A stretch of 12,921 nucleotides of DNA from Euperipatoides rowelli (GCA_003024985.2 PXIH01S0003004.1); one strand, 5' to 3'. Numbered from the stretch's first letter, positions 1 through 8,592 are shown. The notes: generated from the letters alone by a model not told the origin. Numbers and translations are program-made.

Positions 1-150
1 TTTGCCCTCCACCCCCCAAAAAACATATTAGAGCAAATTTCATTTAACACCTTAAAAATGGCTGTATAGGGGTGAGGGGTGATAATAAAGATTATGCTCT
101 AGACCCATGCCCTGCCCTTTGGGGGAAACTTTGTGCATGCCCTTTTTAAA
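1..150. repeat. GC-richer unclassified repeat at left edge
   Basis: This stretch has runs of C and G (a CCCCCC run near 12, GGGGTGAGGGG near 69, a GGGGG run near 121) that stand out from the AT-rich window. No reading frame with recognisable protein similarity was found. Its texture resembles the GC-richer patch after the LINE tail at 3480-3660, so the two may be flanks of one older repeat split by the LINE insertion. That is inference only, because no target-site duplication could be matched. Confidence 0.3.
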
Positions 151-161
151 CCTGCAGAAAA

Positions 162-916
162 CGCTATATAGTATATAGCAACGTTAATTCACTAGCAAAT
201 AAATTTTTAGAAGTGATTGAGGATTTAATACAGAAAAAGCCTATCGTGTTTGTTTTGGTTGAAACATGGCTTACAGCTGTAATTCCTGATGAATCAGTGG
301 AATGTGAGGGTTATAGAATCAGTCGTATGGATAGAATTAGATATAGAGGAGGAGGTATATTGATTTATATTTAAGAGGAATATGATTTTAATGTGTTGGA
401 AGATGTATCAAAAGAAGAGAAATCAATTTGGATGACAGTACAGCTACAAGAACAAAGTCTTCTCTTGGGTAGCTTCTATGTAGCCCCAGGATATGAAAAT
501 GAATATTATACAAAAGTGATAGAATGTTTGGAAAAAGCACATAACTGGTGTTTGCGATCAAATTATTCACAGATAATGATATTCGGGGACTTCAATGCAC
601 TAACATCGATTGTAAGAATTATATTACTTTGAGAAGTATTTATGAGAAATCGCTGTTGGATATTGTTTCATCCCTAGGATTGAGACAGTTGATAGATTTT
701 AAGACCAGATATAGAGGTGACCTTTCTTCCTTGTTGGATCTGGTATTGGTTACCAATAGTGACTTTGTAACAAATATTTATTCTTTGCCGCCTTTGGGTC
801 ATAGTGATCACTTGATAATTGAGGTTGAGGTCGTGTGTGAGATAAAATCACAAAGACATAGTGAAACTAAAGTATATATGAAAAATGCATACTCACAGTT
901 AATAGCAAAGAACTAG
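162..916 (+). pseudogene. LINE endonuclease domain, broken
   Basis: This encodes the apurinic/apyrimidinic-type endonuclease that nicks target DNA for target-primed reverse transcription. The first part (162-590) reads SNVNSLANK, then VETWL at about 259-273, then RGGGILIYI. A TAA stop falls at 372-374 and the frame resumes without shifting. The GDFNA motif lies near 586-600. A frameshift there moves the rest (about 600-916) to another frame, which carries LLDLVLVTN and PLGHSDH, with the catalytic Ser-Asp-His triplet at 803-811. The order ETWL, GDFNA, SDH is diagnostic of the family. The key acidic and histidine residues are retained, so the damage is to the reading frame rather than to the active site. 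Confidence 0.88.
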
Positions 917-1059
917 CAGAATTGAATATAGAGTTTGTTTCAGAATCTTTGTCAAGTTTTGCTAGAGATTATTCAGATTTGGTAAAGGCAACTCAGAATA
1001 TTGTTGATAACTTTTCGTATCGAGTTCTCCCAATGAGAAAATCCTGGTCACCAATCTGA

Positions 1060-1510
1060 ATGACACAGAGTGTTAGGATGCTAAAGGTGGAGAAGAAAAG
1101 GCTGTTTTCTATGTATCAAAGAAATCCAACAGAAGTTAATTGTAGCATTTATAAAATTGCTCATAATAAAGTCATTTCAGAGGTTAGAAAGTCAAAGGCA
1201 TTGTCTGACTCAAAGATGGCAGAAGAAATACGTTCAGACAAAACTAAATTATTTAAAATTCTGAATAAAAACCGTATGAATCAAAATAAGGGGTGGTGAA
1301 AATTCTCATGGAAGGAAGTACAGTAAGCGAGCCATCTGAGATTGCTAAATTGTTTGTGAAACATCACTTGAAAAATATTTCCATACGGTCTATGGACGTT
1401 TGGCTGATAGTGGCGATAATGAAGATGTGTTGATGCATCCTCCAACGGTTACTGAGATAAATAATAATATAAATTCTTCTAAAAATACAAAAACCAGAGA
1501 GACAGATGGC
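1060..1510 (+). pseudogene. LINE linker between endonuclease and reverse transcriptase, broken
   Basis: This is a lysine- and arginine-rich segment of about 79 codons (1060-1299). It contains LKVEKKRLFSMYQRNP, followed by a helical charged stretch (ISEVRKSKALSDSKMAEEI). Such basic linkers sit between endonuclease and reverse transcriptase in this LINE group. A frame change near 1296 continues it with TVSEPSEIAKLFVKHH, the equivalent of the 'EIA..F..YF' stretch before the reverse transcriptase. A further change near 1420 gives PPTVTEINNNINSSK, which matches the usual 'T..E....I..LK' lead-in to the fingers. At least two frameshifts lie in this interval. Confidence 0.75.
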
Positions 1511-2315
1511 ACTTCATATATTTTTGTTAAACAGAAAGTTGATTTTTTTTGCAGAGCTACTAACTAGAGCTATAACTTGTTCATTTAGGCACAGTTATGT
1601 GCCTGGAGAATGGAAGTCCTCTATAATCAGGCCAATACACAAGAAAGGAAATTGTACATTGATTTGTAATCATCCACCAGTGGTGATGACAAATGTGTCA
1701 GGTAAAATAGCAGAAAGAGTTATATTACAGCATCTCAATGAACAGACAAATAGCCTGAGTGTGTTATCAAATTTTCAATTTGGTTATAGACCAGGGCTTG
1801 GTACTATGGATAAGTTAATGTCTATTATGGCCTTTTGGTCGGAAGCATTAGACAAGGGACATCAGATGGTGATTGTATTTTTAGACCACTCCAGAGCTTT
1901 TGATAGGGTCTCACCTACATTAATGTGTCAAAAATTAATGAGTATGAATTACTCTGTGGGACTGGTGGAATGGATATACTCATTTTTAACAGATAGAAAA
2001 TCTTGAATTATAATAAATGATGTTGCATCTGAAGAATTTGTCATGCCATATGGTCTTCCACAGGGCACAGTATTGGTGTCTTTTTTGTTCAACGTGTTTA
2101 TTTCAGATGTATTTGTCGGTATTCAATCACGACTTTTGGTTTATGATGACTTCAAGTTGAGCAGAGCAATAATAGCTTGTGAACATGATTATGTCATTTT
2201 ACAACAGGATCTAAACAGAATTGTTGAATGGATTGAGGATAATAAACTGGTGTTAAACTGTGAAAAGTCAGTGGTTATGACCATTGGGGTAAGAGTCAAG
2301 ATAGATTGCATATAA
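1506..2315 (+). pseudogene. LINE reverse transcriptase core, one internal stop
   Basis: This is the RNA-dependent DNA polymerase core, in a single frame apart from one TGA at 2004-2006. Visible motifs in order are YVPGEWKSSIIRPIHKKGN (fingers), NFQFGYRPGLGT (template-contact region), and FLDHSRAFDRV (motif A, catalytic Asp at 1884-1886, second conserved Asp at 1902-1904). YGLPQGTVL (motif B) starts near 2049, and VYDDFKL (motif C) has its two Asp codons at 2145-2150. Motif C reads VYDD where most LINEs have YADD or FADD. The conserved proline-glycine pair, arginines and aspartates are kept, so decay is recent enough for the fold to be unmistakable. The only inactivating lesion in this interval is the TGA after DRKS. 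Confidence 0.92.
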
Positions 2316-2957
2316 AGGGACAAAGGCTGTTACAGGTTAGTACACATACTGACCTGGGGATAGTCTTTGATAATTGATTATAATTTGATGTCTCTGCAAC
2401 CAGTTTGAGAGGTAAAATGGCAAGAAAATTTATAGTATTATTTAGGTCATTGGGCTCATCTTGGAATTGTTTTCAGCTGCTTACTCTATTTATGTCCAGC
2501 CATTACTGGACTATTGCCATTCCATGTACCATATTATGAACAAAGGAGATATTGACAAGCTTAATAGCTTGTTCAGGAAATATACAAAATATATATAGGG
2601 TCTTATAACCAATTCCTATCAAAGAATATTAGAACTCCTACCCAAATTTCATATATTGACACCGCAGCAAAGATTATATCGAGGGGACATACTACACGCC
2701 TTTAAATTGATTGTAATGAGAGGAAATAGAGATGGGCTTTTCTGTTTAAATAGTGACACTAAATTAAAGGACATGTATATAGATTGGTTCGTCCGTTGAT
2801 CAGAGGTACACCATCATTTTATTTCTTTGGCAATAGGATAATTTCTATTTGGAATACGTTACCACCTAATTTGTTTAAATTGCCTACCTATCCAAGTTTT
2901 AAAAGAGCGTTGGATTGTTATTTGAGAGAAGAGGGGGATTTTTGGAAAATGATCTAA
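2316..2957 (+). pseudogene. LINE thumb and C-terminal region, broken
   Basis: This continues the polymerase after the catalytic core. The tracts are split over frames: HIKGQRLLQVSTHTDLGIVF (about 2309-2370), FIYVQPLLDYCH (about 2487-2522), NKGDIDKLNSLFRKYTKY, and QQRLYRGDILHAFKL near 2665-2709. The end of the protein reads FFGNRIISIWNTLP, with a SFKRALD motif, and stops at TAA 2955-2957. The pairing of 'N R . . . . W N . L P' with a following 'F K . . L D' is the standard C-terminal signature of this LINE group. The same signature recurs at 6891-7181 and 8374-8592. Confidence 0.85.
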
Positions 2958-3423
2958 ACAGGATAATGAATAGAAAGAGAAGGGAAAATGAGTAGAAAAT
3001 AAGTTGTTTTGTACTTAATAGAAATTGATGTTATGCAAATTATATATTAATATTTTTTTTTTTGTCGTTTTTATGTGATCGAAACCATTTCTGAATGATT
3101 TCTGGTGAGGTGGTAAGATATAAGAAGTACCATTTTAACTAGTCAATGTTATTAGTCTGTGAACCTATATCTGTGAGATGTTTGGTGAAAGTTGTGAAAT
3201 GTTTCAAGAATGAATTGTAAATGTGTTGTAAAACTGTAATAGAATTTGGTGTTTTTTTTAGCTAATTTGTTGTTTATTGTTTTGTTTACTATTCTATTTA
3301 AATTGATGTCGAACTTATTAGTTTGCTGTTTGATTTGTATAATTACCTAGTGAGCCTTGTATATTTTGTTGTATACTAAAAAATGTAGGGTGGAAAAGCA
3401 ATTTGCTTCACACCACCCTTTCT
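2958..3423 (+). other. LINE 3' UTR
   Basis: This AT-rich, T- and G-biased stretch lies between the LINE stop codon and its (TAAA)n tail. It contains a T11 run near 3053-3063 and no open frame of note. It ends in the hairpin listed separately. Confidence 0.75.
3387..3419 (+). other. 3'-terminal RNA hairpin of the LINE
   Basis: AGGGTGG at 3387-3393 pairs with CCACCCT at 3413-3419. Inside it, AAGC at 3396-3399 pairs with GCTT at 3405-3408 around a 5-nt loop. The hairpin sits immediately before the (TAAA)5 tail. In CR1- and Jockey-type LINEs a stem-loop at this position is where the reverse transcriptase recognises its own RNA. That role is inferred here from position and structure. Confidence 0.75.
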
Positions 3424-3445
3424 TAAATAAATAAATAAATAAATT
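3424..3445 (+). repeat. (TAAA)5 tail ending the LINE
   Basis: Five TAAA units (3424-3443) directly follow the terminal hairpin. A short microsatellite in place of poly(A) is normal for this type of LINE and marks the 3' insertion boundary. Confidence 0.85.
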
Positions 3446-3950
3446 ATCAAAATATTTACAACCATAATACTGTCTCTTTACAAATTTGGGATCATCTCCA
3501 ATGACCCCTTCTCCCCCCCCCCCCCATGCCCCCTAGATCTTTAGGCTGGAGTCATCCCTGGGCTGGGTCCACGTTGGTGAACCCTGATAACTTTAAGGGC
3601 CCTTGATCTATAGTTGATTGGGGGCCAATTTTCTTTAGTTACACCACTGCATTGATGGTTATTGTATTTACAAAAAACAGCTGACCGCAGCTGTAGTCAA
3701 GTTTTTTTTTTTTAATTGAAAATTCTGATAGTACATTTCACGCACACAAAAAAAGAAAAGAAAAACTTAGGGAAGCCAGATCTTCGCCTTATGTACTCTT
3801 CGAGGTCACTTTTTAATAACATAATATCAGTGTCCATAGTAGGATTTTCTATAGCTATGAAAACAAATCTACCAGAAAAGACACTATATTACTTTTTAGC
3901 TAATATTTCTGAAACACAATAACAGAAAATAAACAGGAGGGCAGAACAAC
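3446..3950. other. GC-richer repeat patch with C13 run; no gene
   Basis: Positions 3480-3660 are markedly GC-richer than their surroundings. They include a C13 run (3513-3525), GGCTGGAGTCATCCCTGGGC near 3543 and GGGGGCC near 3620. They end with TTAGTTACACCACTGC at about 3636, which has the look of the end of an interspersed repeat. Positions 3700-3950 are AT-rich. A plus-strand open frame at 3716-3922 shows no family signature, and part of it may be antisense to the far end of the minus-strand LINE that follows. No host gene was seen. Confidence 0.4.
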
Positions 3951-3959
3951 AAGTAAAAT

Positions 3960-5515
3960 ATTAAGCCCCAACATAAAAATTAGATGCTGTAGGCTATATA
4001 GAATAAGATAAAAGAAGTGGACACAGCTCCAGTATGGCGCTTTGCATACCAGTCTACAAAAATATTCTCTTGGCATGTGAAAAGTGAAAAATACTGTAGA
4101 AAATTATAAAAAATAAGGAAATGCAATTAGAACTTTATTAATTGAAAAAAAGTAAGCAACTGTCTTAAATAAGGAAAACCGTTGGGTCGTTTTCCATTTT
4201 GAGAAAGTTAGCTTATAAGTATTAACTTTTGCTTTCTTCTTTAGAAGTTAGAGTGTTATCAAATGCTTCTCTAAGACAGACTGGTCTTGTACAATGGTTC
4301 ATTTTAATTCTATCTACATAATATATCCATTTTATAATGTGCCTACAGGTTATTAAGATGAATAGGCAAGTTTTTTTTTTGAACGGCTGTTAATTATCTT
4401 GATAATAGCTAGCCAACTGTGTAAGTCCATTCTATTGGCTTGCTTCTATGACATGGAAATCTTCTGATTGAGTGGCCATTGCCGGGTCTTCATCATAGAT
4501 TAATTTTCTTATGATATTAGATTGGTCATTTTCATATATGTTTAACAGTATTGCAGAGATTACACTTCTTTGTGGGAGTCCATTCTTGCTTTTTTATTTC
4601 TTTTACTCTCCAGATCAGCATAAAATTATCTGTCTGTAATTAAAGAGCTGATTGTTAATATAATTAAAGAAATATATTTTATTGTGTCATACTGCTTTGA
4701 GATTGGTGAAGACCACTCATGTTGCTCATTGTTCCTCAGAGCTATTAGAAATAAACTGTACTAAATTATCTGCCCCTTTCAAGGCTTTACAGGTTTAATT
4801 AGTGATTTCTCAAATGCATGAGATGGTCTATTCAGGATAAATCTCTCAAAAAGTTTAAATAAACAGACAAAAAGTGAGATCACTATGTGTTTTATGAAGT
4901 TTGGGAAAGATCACTCTTCTGATGTTTAAGCATAGTTTATAACCTGAGGCATTGGCTGTAAAAACTTTACACCCTCTCTGCTGCCACTGGTCCAATAATT
5001 TTCACTTGTTCACTGAGTATATCATCAGATTCTGAAGCCTTGCCCAGCTTTATGCTTCTAATGGCAGTCAGATATTCTGTCTTAGTGAAAGATTTTCTAA
5101 ACTCATCATCTTCCTTAACCATCCTTCTCTGAATTCTTAGTTTTAGTTCCCCCCCCCCCCATATTCTTATCTTCTGTTCTTCATGACTTAGTTGGAGATT
5201 TGGTCTGATGTTATATTTATTTCTAGATTTTGTGGTGTATGCTGATAGGATTTTTTAATCGTTCCATGTTTTCTACTGCTATGTGTCAAGTCCAAGCTAT
5301 TATTGCGCCTTCATCAAATGGATTTTTATTGTACATATATTTTGAATATTTCTATTTTATATTGTTTGTTAAGCCAGACATTTAGTTCTGCAACCTCTTG
5401 GAATGTGTCTTCTTGATGCTTTTTTGCAAGACATTGTAGTTATCAGGAGTTGTTTTGATTACGTTATGTTCCCCTATCCACATCCATGGCAAAACTCTCC
5501 CAGTCAGCTTTTTTT
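3960..5515 (-). mobile_element. Second LINE, different lineage, heavily decayed, minus strand
   Basis: On the minus strand, short tracts in correct LINE order can be followed across several frames. From 5515 downwards these are: ADWESFAMDVD; IKTTPDNYNVLQKSIKKT; RRHIPRGCRTK (about 5391-5420); LTHSSRK (about 5270-5287); a FTKTEYLTAIRSIKLGKA tract (about 5040-5100); VCLFKLFERFILNR (about 4828-4876); a motif A remnant (VVFTNLKA then YDTIK); NGLPQRSV (about 4561-4587); LIYDEDPAMATQSEDF (about 4455-4500); HCTRPV (about 4273-4304); and KLTFSKWKTTQRFSLFKTVA (about 4150-4215). HIPRGCR, THSSRKAW and NGLPQGSVL are hallmarks of a LINE lineage distinct from the first element. Motif A has lost its aspartate and motif C reads YDED, so this copy is old and inactive. 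The ends are approximate. Confidence 0.82.
4455..5110 (-). pseudogene. Reverse transcriptase remnant of the minus-strand LINE
   Basis: This is the polymerase portion of the minus-strand element. The fingers lead-in IRSIKLGKASESDD matches the usual 'I..LK.GKAPG.D' region. It is followed by LFERFILNR ('LLERLI..R'), then EKSLIK. Motif A is degenerate (FTNL for the usual F.DL, then YDTIK in another frame). Motif B is NGLPQRSVISA, with G to R in the usual PQGS. Motif C is IYDED for the usual IYADD. An A/T-rich insertion and a run of 12 C on the plus strand (5149-5160) lie at its upstream edge. There are many stops and shifts. The assignment rests on the order and spacing of motifs rather than on one open frame. 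Confidence 0.8.
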
Positions 5516-6890
5516 TTTTAGTTAAAAACTTTTCTATAAGGAACAATTTTGAGTCGGCTTTATTATTTTATTAAATAATATTCAAATACCATTACAGGTA
5601 GTGTTCATTTACAGTACACTTATACAAAATATGAAATTATTGCATAAACACAATACTAGATAATACGCTAAAAACAAATTAGTGAAATGATTGTTTCTTT
5701 TAGACAAATTTTCATGTTATAGAAGTAGATGCACAATTTATACTCATGAGACTGAATTGAAGCATTAGTTAGTAATGGGTCTAACAATTTTTTTCTTTAT
5801 CATAGCAAATTAGGATTAAACCATTAAAATGTCTCAAATTAATGGCAGAAACAAATTGGTGTGGCTGCCAAAGAGTTGAGGATTTCTTTTTTATTATTAT
5901 AACATATACATCTGTTAAATAAGTTTCTAAATTCTATACCATCTTAGGAAGTGATTTATTTCTGCCTTTACCCTCTCTCAAGAGCCAATTGCTATTTATA
6001 GAGTTTATCATACTTTAACAAATGAATGGCCAATGATATGAAAATTTCTAACCCTCACAGGATTCAGAATTAGCTGTCAGCAGCTGCCAAACCAACATAT
6101 CACATCACATCAAATTGTTCTTTCTTTCTTTAATTAGTCATCAAACTGATAAATTACCAATTTAGTTTTACAATTTGCAGTTTTAGTGGGTTTTAATTTT
6201 TTTTTCTTTCTACATTTGATGTCCAAGCTACAATCCTAAAGTTTGTCTTCCAATAAGGATCATTTTTTGACCAATACAGTATTTTTTTATGTTATTCCAA
6301 ATCCTCTAATCATTATTGAATCTTTTCCATTTCTGTAAAAGCTAAAAGCAGCTAGTTGTAATATATTTTTTCACCCTATTGCTCTTATGCTCTTAGGTTT
6401 AGGTAAAAGTGCATTGATTATATTTGACATTCTAACACTAAAGAAGCTAAAATCCATAAAACATATTAGCTCCATTCTAGTTTGGTTTTAATCTCTTTTT
6501 AGGAGAATTTGATATATGACAGACAGTAGTTAGTTGTTGTATTTTTAAATAAATTGTATTTATTATTTTTTCTTTGTTTATTTTTCATATCTTTTTTACA
6601 AAGAACTTCAACTTTGTATTCTTAAAAGTTCTTTTTCATTGATGTGAAAGTATTGATTTGATTTATAAAAAGTAATTTTCCTTTATGCTTTTATACTATT
6701 TTTGAACTTTATTAATCTTTTCTGCACCATTCCTATTTTTTTTTTTTTTTTTAAATTAAATAACACAAAGGAAAAATATTAGGTGTATAAAGTACAAAAT
6801 ATATCAACATATAAAGCTTAAAGTAAATGCAGGACATCCTTATTGAAAAATATACTTAACACTCTATAGAATGAGAAATATATTATTTAA
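5516..6890. other. AT-rich stretch with no gene
   Basis: I see no protein signature that I can support. There are homopolymer T runs (for example near 6735-6753, about 18 T), a short TTTCTTTCTTT run near 6120 and scattered AATAAA-like hexamers expected in AT-rich DNA. A minus-strand stretch near 5850-5960 faintly recalls a LINE C-terminus (LNSLAATP) but is too weak to call. The stretch probably includes the unrecognised upstream part of the LINE fragment that begins at 6891. Confidence 0.5.
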
Positions 6891-7181
6891 AGACAACAGA
6901 TTGTGACTTCAAGATTATGGGCTATTACATACCAACAAGGACTTTACAGAGGGGATTTGTTATATGCCCATAAACTTACAGTTTATAAGAGAATAGTAGG
7001 GAGGGGGTGTCCCACACTATGAGCCACCGATTCAAAGTTAAGAAGAGATTTTCAAAAATGATCAGTAGGATATATTTTTTTTAGTAATTGTGTGGCCTCG
7101 GTGTGGAATGTTTTTCCCAGCTAGATTTTTGATGGTAAAACAGTGTGTTTAAGGAAATTTGAATATGTTCTATTCTATTGA
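6891..7181 (+). pseudogene. LINE C-terminal fragment, related to the first element
   Basis: One frame runs from 6891 to the TGA at 7179-7181 with only two internal stops (TGA 7020-7022, TAG 7122-7124). It reads YQQGLYRGDLLYAHKL, the counterpart of QQRLYRGDILHAFKL in the element at 150-3445. It then reads YFFSNCVASVWNVFP, the counterpart of YFFGNRIISIWNTLP, and ends with VCLRKFEYVL, matching the 'F K . . L D' tail. It is therefore the last 95 or so codons of a LINE polymerase in the same orientation. Upstream conserved domains are not recognisable, which fits a strongly 5'-truncated insertion. Confidence 0.75.
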
Positions 7182-7471
7182 AACTATTTTGAACTTCTTT
7201 TTACTATTATTTCAATGTATGTACATACTTATTCTTATTATTACCTTTTTCATATATTATACTTATTTTTGGTACTGTTAACTCGCTATTTACTATTTGA
7301 TAATTGAGATTTTTGTATATTTATCTTTTCTTGGTTCTTATTTTTTTTACTTATTATAGTACTTGCCATCTTTATTGATATTTGGATTCTCTGGGGGGTT
7401 TTTTTCATGTTAATTTTCCCTTAATGCCTCTTTGATTGTCATAAGCTGAAAAAAATCTGGCTTATCGTTAT
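7182..7471. other. AT-rich stretch, probably LINE 3' UTR
   Basis: No coding signal is visible. The T-rich composition matches the 3' UTR of the LINE at 150-3445, and the stretch directly follows a LINE stop codon, so a 3' UTR is the likeliest identity. No (TAAA)n tail or terminal hairpin was found. Confidence 0.4.
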
Positions 7472-7483
7472 TTGAAATTTGTA

Positions 7484-7684
7484 ATGTCTCCTACTCCAAA
7501 TACTGTATTGTCCAAAATTTTGAAGCACCTGGAGCCTTTAGATAGATTTAACCAATTAGAGGGGATATTGATGTCTATATCTTCTTTTATGGAACAATCA
7601 AGAGTAGAGGTAGATACTCGGACAACAATTGAGAAATTTGAGAGTTTGAGGATGCATGATGTGGGGACTCGGACAGATTTTTAA
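7484..7684 (+). CDS. Small open frame, unknown; possible LINE ORF1 fragment
   Basis: From the ATG at 7484 this frame gives about 66 residues ending at TAA 7682-7684. It can also be read from a TTG at 7472. It starts MSPTPNTVLSKILKHLEPLD and continues with hydrophobic residues at roughly heptad spacing (QLEGILMSISSFM), suggesting an amphipathic helix or coiled coil. A charged tail follows in which ACTCGGACA occurs twice (TRT repeated). Its codons are less AT-rich than the surroundings. LINE ORF1 proteins often begin with a proline/serine/threonine stretch followed by a coiled coil, and LINE debris lies on both sides, so an ORF1 fragment is the best guess. I do not recognise a defined domain, and it could be a chance frame or an exon. 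Confidence 0.35.
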   Translation: MSPTPNTVLSKILKHLEPLDRFNQLEGILMSISSFMEQSRVEVDTRTTIEKFESLRMHDVGTRTDF

Positions 7685-7759
7685 TTATATTACAAAACCG
7701 AAATGGATTTAAAAAAAAAAAACAATTTTATTTATTTAGATATGTACGGTAGGTTAAGA

Positions 7760-7977
7760 CAAAAAGCTTTTATACAATTTGTTTTTCTTGCTTTTATTTT
7801 TTTAAAAAAATTCAATTCTACATAATTAGCTACTTATACGCGCTTGCAAAAAAAAAAAAAAAAAATCCAAAAAGCTTTTATACAATTTGTTTTTCTTGCT
7901 TTTTTTTTTTTAAAAAAATTCAATTCTACATAATTAGCTACATATACGCGACTTGCAAAAAAAAAAAAAAAATCCAA
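7760..7977. repeat. Tandem duplication of a ~108-bp unit
   Basis: Copy 1 (7760-7867) and copy 2 (7868-7977) are nearly identical. Both run from CAAAAAGCTTTTATACAA through TTCAATTCTACATAATTAGC to a poly(A) run ending in AATCC. Differences are mostly in the lengths of the T and A runs, plus TACTTATACGCG versus TACATATACGCG and one inserted A. Positions 7976-7995 (CAACAAAGCTCTAGGC) look like the start of a diverged third unit. The near-identity indicates a young duplication compared with the decayed LINEs around it. Confidence 0.9.
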
Positions 7978-8373
7978 CAAAGCTCTAGGCTTAAAGTATT
8001 AATATTTTCATTGCAGTACAATATTATGATATAAATTAAAACATATCCATTCCTATTCCTAGTTACATTATTCTTAAAATTATCTTTATTTTTTTTTTGT
8101 CTTTCATGAGGATTGAAACATTTATAAACTTAATAGATTAACATAACAATAGACAAAACTACCTCCAATTACGCTATTTATGATATAAGGACGATATTAT
8201 TTCTGATAAATAATTTATTGATTCCATTTTTTTTTTTTGATTCTGTAATAATGACATGGAAAATCATCTAGTGTGTGAAGGTTAAAAAGACTTAATTGCT
8301 AAATATAAATAAACAGAAACTTGTAAGGCAGTCTGCAATACTAGTCTATGGATACTTAAGCCCAGGTTGACTC
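7978..8373. other. AT-rich stretch with no gene
   Basis: I see nothing recognisable here apart from T runs near 8089 and 8228. The last 30 bases may belong to the LINE fragment that follows, but the frame is closed by a TGA at 8368-8370. Confidence 0.5.
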
Positions 8374-8592
8374 GTGTCGCATGTTAACCGGCGAAATCAT
8401 CTTTGCTTCACACTGATGAAGTCTTACTCCATCTACTCTATAGTTGATCTAAGTTTGTGGCACCATAAGTTTTTTTCCAACAGAGTTGTATCATTTTGGA
8501 ATGGTTTACCAGAAAACGTTGTAGAATCTAAGTCAGTTGAATCTTTTAAGCATAGGTTGGATNATTTTATGGATGGTTTAGGTATTGTTTAG
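8374..8592 (+). pseudogene. LINE C-terminal fragment, third copy
   Basis: A frame of 72 codons ends at TAG 8590-8592. It contains HKFFSNRVVSFWNGLPENVV followed by SVESFKHRLD. This is the canonical C-terminal signature of Jockey/CR1-type LINE polymerases ('FF..RVV..WN.LP..VV....V..FK..LD'). It is closer to the general consensus than the first element's version, so it probably represents another family. No ATG belongs at its start; it is the 3' remnant of a longer frame. The assembly has an undetermined base at 8563, inside the codon after LD. No other polymerase part is recognisable upstream. Confidence 0.85.

Larger units (their letters stand above)
150..3445 (+). mobile_element. Decayed non-LTR retrotransposon (LINE), EN-RT type, 5'-truncated
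   Basis: This long LINE copy contains, in order, an apurinic-type endonuclease, a basic linker, a reverse transcriptase, a C-terminal region, a 3' UTR of about 470 bases, a terminal hairpin and a (TAAA)5 tail. The endonuclease begins at about 162-190, where the N-terminal motif (SNVNSLANK) is visible. No ORF1 is seen upstream, so the copy is probably 5'-truncated near 150. The tail and terminal hairpin are typical of Jockey- and CR1-like LINEs whose 3' end is a short microsatellite. The exact clade cannot be settled by eye. Several stops and frameshifts show that it is inactive. Confidence 0.9.

Noticed and set aside
388-570. 60-codon minus-strand open frame
   Set aside because: It is antisense to the LINE endonuclease, which has clear motifs on the plus strand.
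2004-2006. In-frame TGA within the reverse transcriptase, considered as programmed readthrough
   Set aside because: Other stops and frameshifts elsewhere in the same copy make ordinary decay the simpler explanation.
150-3460. Target-site duplication around the first LINE
   Set aside because: No convincing direct repeat could be matched between the sequence near 150 and that after the (TAAA)5 tail.
3716-3922. 68-codon plus-strand open frame
   Set aside because: No family signature, lysine runs from an A-rich tract, and a probable overlap with the far end of the minus-strand LINE.
5850-5960. Minus-strand resemblance to a LINE C-terminus (NRCI ... LNSLAATP ... FETF)
   Set aside because: The key tryptophan and the spacing are missing, and several stops interrupt it. 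It is too weak to separate from chance.
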